Source: Enterococcus canis NBRC 100695 | GTDB taxonomy: Bacteria; Bacillota; Bacilli; Lactobacillales; Enterococcaceae | Reading direction: 5' to 3' | NCBI RefSeq assembly: GCF_001544375.1 | Contig: NZ_BCQJ01000005.1 | Coordinates: 62,001-126,000 of the forward strand | Length of the DNA: 64,000 bases | Shown: positions 63,606-64,000 of the stretch, piece by piece | How the letters are laid out: every line of letters begins with the position of its first letter | Numbering within the stretch: position 1 is the first letter of the stretch | Made by a program: the position numbers and the translations under genes | The notes under the pieces: generated by a model | Told to the model about the DNA's origin: nothing | The model's input: only the letters and a program-made list of their open reading frames with translations | Database searches by the model: none

Positions 63606-64000
63606 ATGTTGGAATATATTTATGTACATATTGACACTACCAGCAATGCTGTGCTGTCAAAAGGCATTACCAATGTTGATTTTGATCATTCCATCGTCCA
63701 TCACCCACAAAATCTGTTGCTGCTGGATCCTGCCGCAGAAGAGGGCGAATACGAAGTCCACACTGGGTTACGAATCATTCGGGGTGAAGAAGCGGTCAGT
63801 CGTTATTTTAATCTAATCAGACGCCGTCGCAGCAGTGAGGAAATCAAGTGGATGGACTTTACCGATTTGGCGATGTTAAAACAACTGACGCCATTGGAGA
63901 TTTCTGAATTATTGTATTTTGGCCATATGAAGACCCATCTCCATTCACCTTTTTTCTACAAATTACAGAATAATTTCGTCTTTTTTGAATTCATGGATGA
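63606..64000 (+). CDS. Unknown protein (partial, 3' end missing)
   Basis: 131 complete codons are visible before the window ends. It begins MLEYIYVHIDTTSNAVLSKG after GGGGGGAGGACGT. The visible part is soluble, with a YEVHTGLRIIRGEEAVSRYF stretch, a basic RRRRSSEE segment near residue 91 and FFYKLQNNFVFFEFMD near the edge. No known domain is recognised. It diverges from the sortase gene. Its full length cannot be judged. Confidence 0.75.
   Translation, partial: MLEYIYVHIDTTSNAVLSKGITNVDFDHSIVHHPQNLLLLDPAAEEGEYEVHTGLRIIRGEEAVSRYFNLIRRRRSSEEIKWMDFTDLAMLKQLTPLEISELLYFGHMKTHLHSPFFYKLQNNFVFFEFMD

Noticed and set aside
1-64000. CRISPR arrays, rRNA, tRNA and insertion sequences
   Set aside because: No regularly spaced repeats, no rRNA segments, no tRNA cloverleaf and no transposase or IS ends were seen by eye; a tRNA scan was not possible.

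Overview
The window is ordinary low-GC Firmicutes chromosome, almost certainly from an Enterococcus or a close relative. This rests on my recall of family sequences: peptide deformylase, the str operon, the comG-ytxK-ackA block and the mreC-mreD-SagA-like block all look enterococcal, and SD sites are strong AGGAGG types with frequent GTG/TTG starts. No species can be named. No tRNA, rRNA, CRISPR array, IS element or prophage was found. About 68 protein genes were called. The first (BMP lipoprotein) and last (unknown protein) are cut by the window edges.

Layout. 1-7315: a nucleoside uptake and salvage block, with a BMP-family lipoprotein, an ABC ATPase and two permeases, then deoB, a purine nucleoside phosphorylase and deoD. 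7428-8606: an iron alcohol dehydrogenase. 8658-13151: a MarR-type regulator flanked by two divergently transcribed multidrug-type ABC half-transporters, with paired palindromic operators between them. 13195-16132 (minus strand): gpmA, a resolvase-like protein that has lost key catalytic residues, a formate/nitrite-type channel and rpiA. 16277-20914: the str operon (rpsL, rpsG, fusA), then tuf. 21034-23156: a translationally coupled GNAT-DUF1054-DUF2829-SDR cluster. 23190-25173: a preQ1-II-type riboswitch with queT, then bioY behind a BirA-type operator, then rpsD with a long leader. 25524-29048: a second formate/nitrite channel, a Cof-type phosphatase, a stand-alone Ddl-like ligase and def.

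29295-35529: rpsO, pnp, mreC, mreD, a SagA/PcsB-like secreted wall hydrolase and a VanZ protein. 35591-42293: a YebC regulator, comGA-GG for the competence pseudopilus, a YtxK-like methyltransferase and ackA. 42441-47056: an unusual double EIIB-like orphan protein, a small HTH protein, a UspA protein, a MATE exporter, a DUF960 protein and rplY. 47328-51746: a pseudouridine synthase, a HAD phosphatase, udk, an OsmC-like protein without its cysteines and an Mga-like regulator. 51861-60931: ymdB, a RicA-like gene, mutS, mutL, maf, msrB, ruvA, ruvB and a TetR regulator, so mismatch repair and Holliday-junction processing lie together. 61046-64000: a D-2-hydroxyacid dehydrogenase, a low-molecular-weight phosphatase, a class A sortase and the truncated last gene.

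I see no clear new multi-gene system. The items most worth follow-up are the resolvase-like protein with Thr at the nucleophile position and tandem repeats upstream, the DUF2829 (Tad2-like) gene in a housekeeping operon, the orphan double EIIB-like protein, an apparent attenuator in the rplY leader, and a perfect inverted repeat over the rpsD promoter.
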